From: Bacillota bacterium
GTDB lineage: Bacteria; Bacillota_A; Clostridia; Lachnospirales; Bianqueaceae
Reading direction: 5' to 3'
Length of the DNA stretch: 8,417 nucleotides
Assembly: GCA_017420625.1 (NCBI GenBank)
Contig: JAFOIR010000241.1
Span: 1-8,417, forward strand
Numbering within the stretch: the first letter of the stretch is position 1; every line of letters starts with the position of its first letter. Made by a program: the position numbers and the translations under genes. Positions 7,935 through 8,417 of the stretch are shown piece by piece. A model generated the notes under the pieces. The model saw nothing but the letters and a program-made list of their open reading frames with translations, had not been told where the DNA came from and searched no databases.

Positions 7935-8417
7935 TTATTCGATATATGTTTCGTGATGTAATTCACCCTGTGTTTCCATATCAGGAAAACCCTGCTGACG
8001 CAGTGCTTCATAAAGGATAATGGCAACCGAATTGGATAAATTGAGCGAGCGCAGGTGTGTACCCATCGGAATACGGATACAATCGTTCTTTCTGTATTTC
8101 AGAAATTCTTCCGGAATCCCGGCTGATTCTTTGCCGAACATAATATAATCGTCCGCCTCATAACGAACATCGGCATAAGTCTGTTTTGCTTTTGTCGTAG
8201 CAAGATATAGTCTGGCAGGATCAGCTTTCTCGAGAAAATCCTCAAGATCATCGTAGACACAGTAATCACGCAGATCCCAGTAATCCATCCCTGCTCTTTT
8301 CAGGTTTTTCTCAGACAGTGAAAAACCGAGCGGCCGGATCAGATGAAGCCGGCTGCCCGTGCAGACACATGTTCTGGCTATATTGCCGGTATTCGATGGA
8401 ATCTCCGGCTCCAGCAG
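7935..8417 (-). CDS. trmL: tRNA (cytidine/uridine-34 2'-O)-methyltransferase TrmL, N-terminus cut by window edge
   Basis: TrmL is a small SPOUT-class (trefoil-knot) enzyme that uses SAM to methylate the ribose of wobble base 34 in certain tRNA-Leu species. The window holds 160 residues. The frame is open to the right edge, where it begins LLEPEIPSNTGNIART, which matches motif 1 near the N-terminus of the family, so only about five residues are missing. SPOUT motif 2 is IMFGKESAGIPEEFL and motif 3 is GTHLRSLNLSNSVAIILYEA; together they form the SAM-binding knot. The length is normal for the single-domain family (about 155-165). The methionine at 8288 is internal and is not the start. The stop is 15 bp before mutS2, and the mutS2 ribosome binding site begins immediately after it, so the two are surely cotranscribed. 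Confidence 0.94.
   Translation of the reverse strand: MLEPEIPSNTGNIARTCVCTGSRLHLIRPLGFSLSEKNLKRAGMDYWDLRDYCVYDDLEDFLEKADPARLYLATTKAKQTYADVRYEADDYIMFGKESAGIPEEFLKYRKNDCIRIPMGTHLRSLNLSNSVAIILYEALRQQGFPDMETQGELHHETYIE

Noticed and set aside
7706..8026. Minus-strand open frame of 106 codons across the trmL-mutS2 junction
   Set aside because: It runs out of frame through the conserved C-terminus of TrmL and the conserved N-terminus of MutS2 and has no domain of its own.
7935..8288. trmL as a complete short gene that starts at the Met at 8288
   Set aside because: The frame stays open to the window edge and encodes the conserved EPEIPSNTGN motif upstream of that Met, so the gene is simply cut by the window.

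Overview
The window looks like chromosomal DNA from an anaerobic low- to mid-GC Firmicute (Bacillota), most likely class Clostridia and perhaps Lachnospiraceae-like. Three things point that way: the set of gene families (MutS2, YhaM, an iron-sulfur RlmD/RlmCD-type methyltransferase, an OmpR-type two-component system next to an HtrA protease), the strong purine-rich Shine-Dalgarno sites, and an overall GC in the mid-40s by eye. The exact genus cannot be read from the sequence alone.

The layout is very simple. Seven genes lie head to tail on the minus strand and fill almost the whole window. In order of transcription (right to left) they are: trmL, cut by the right edge (8417-7935); mutS2 (7919-5517); an OmpR-family response regulator (5495-4803); its sensor histidine kinase (4806-3259); a membrane-anchored HtrA-type serine protease (3262-1970); the YhaM-type 3'-5' exoribonuclease (1956-1003); and an RlmD/RlmCD-type rRNA uracil methyltransferase, cut by the left edge (1013-1). 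Junctions are 15 bp, 21 bp, a 4-bp overlap, a 4-bp overlap, 13 bp and an 11-bp overlap. No gap can hold a conventional promoter or a rho-independent terminator, so the seven genes probably share one transcript whose promoter and terminator lie outside the window. There is no stretch over 300 bases without a gene.

Functionally the cluster is about translation and protein quality control. TrmL modifies the tRNA wobble base, RlmD/RlmCD modifies 23S rRNA, MutS2 belongs to a family now linked both to recombination control and to rescue of collided ribosomes, and YhaM trims RNA 3' ends. In the middle sits an envelope-stress-like module: regulator, kinase and HtrA protease joined by two consecutive ATGA stop/start overlaps. 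That part recalls CssRS/HtrA of Bacillus subtilis and CiaRH/HtrA of Streptococcus pneumoniae, but here the three genes form one translationally coupled block.

I found no mobile element, RNA gene, CRISPR array, repeat or novel defence-like system. All seven genes belong to known families with their key residues present. The points worth a second look are the gene arrangement, a CxxxC pair in the kinase sensor domain, a clear excess of GATC with one 700-bp gap, and small motif deviations in HtrA and MutS2.
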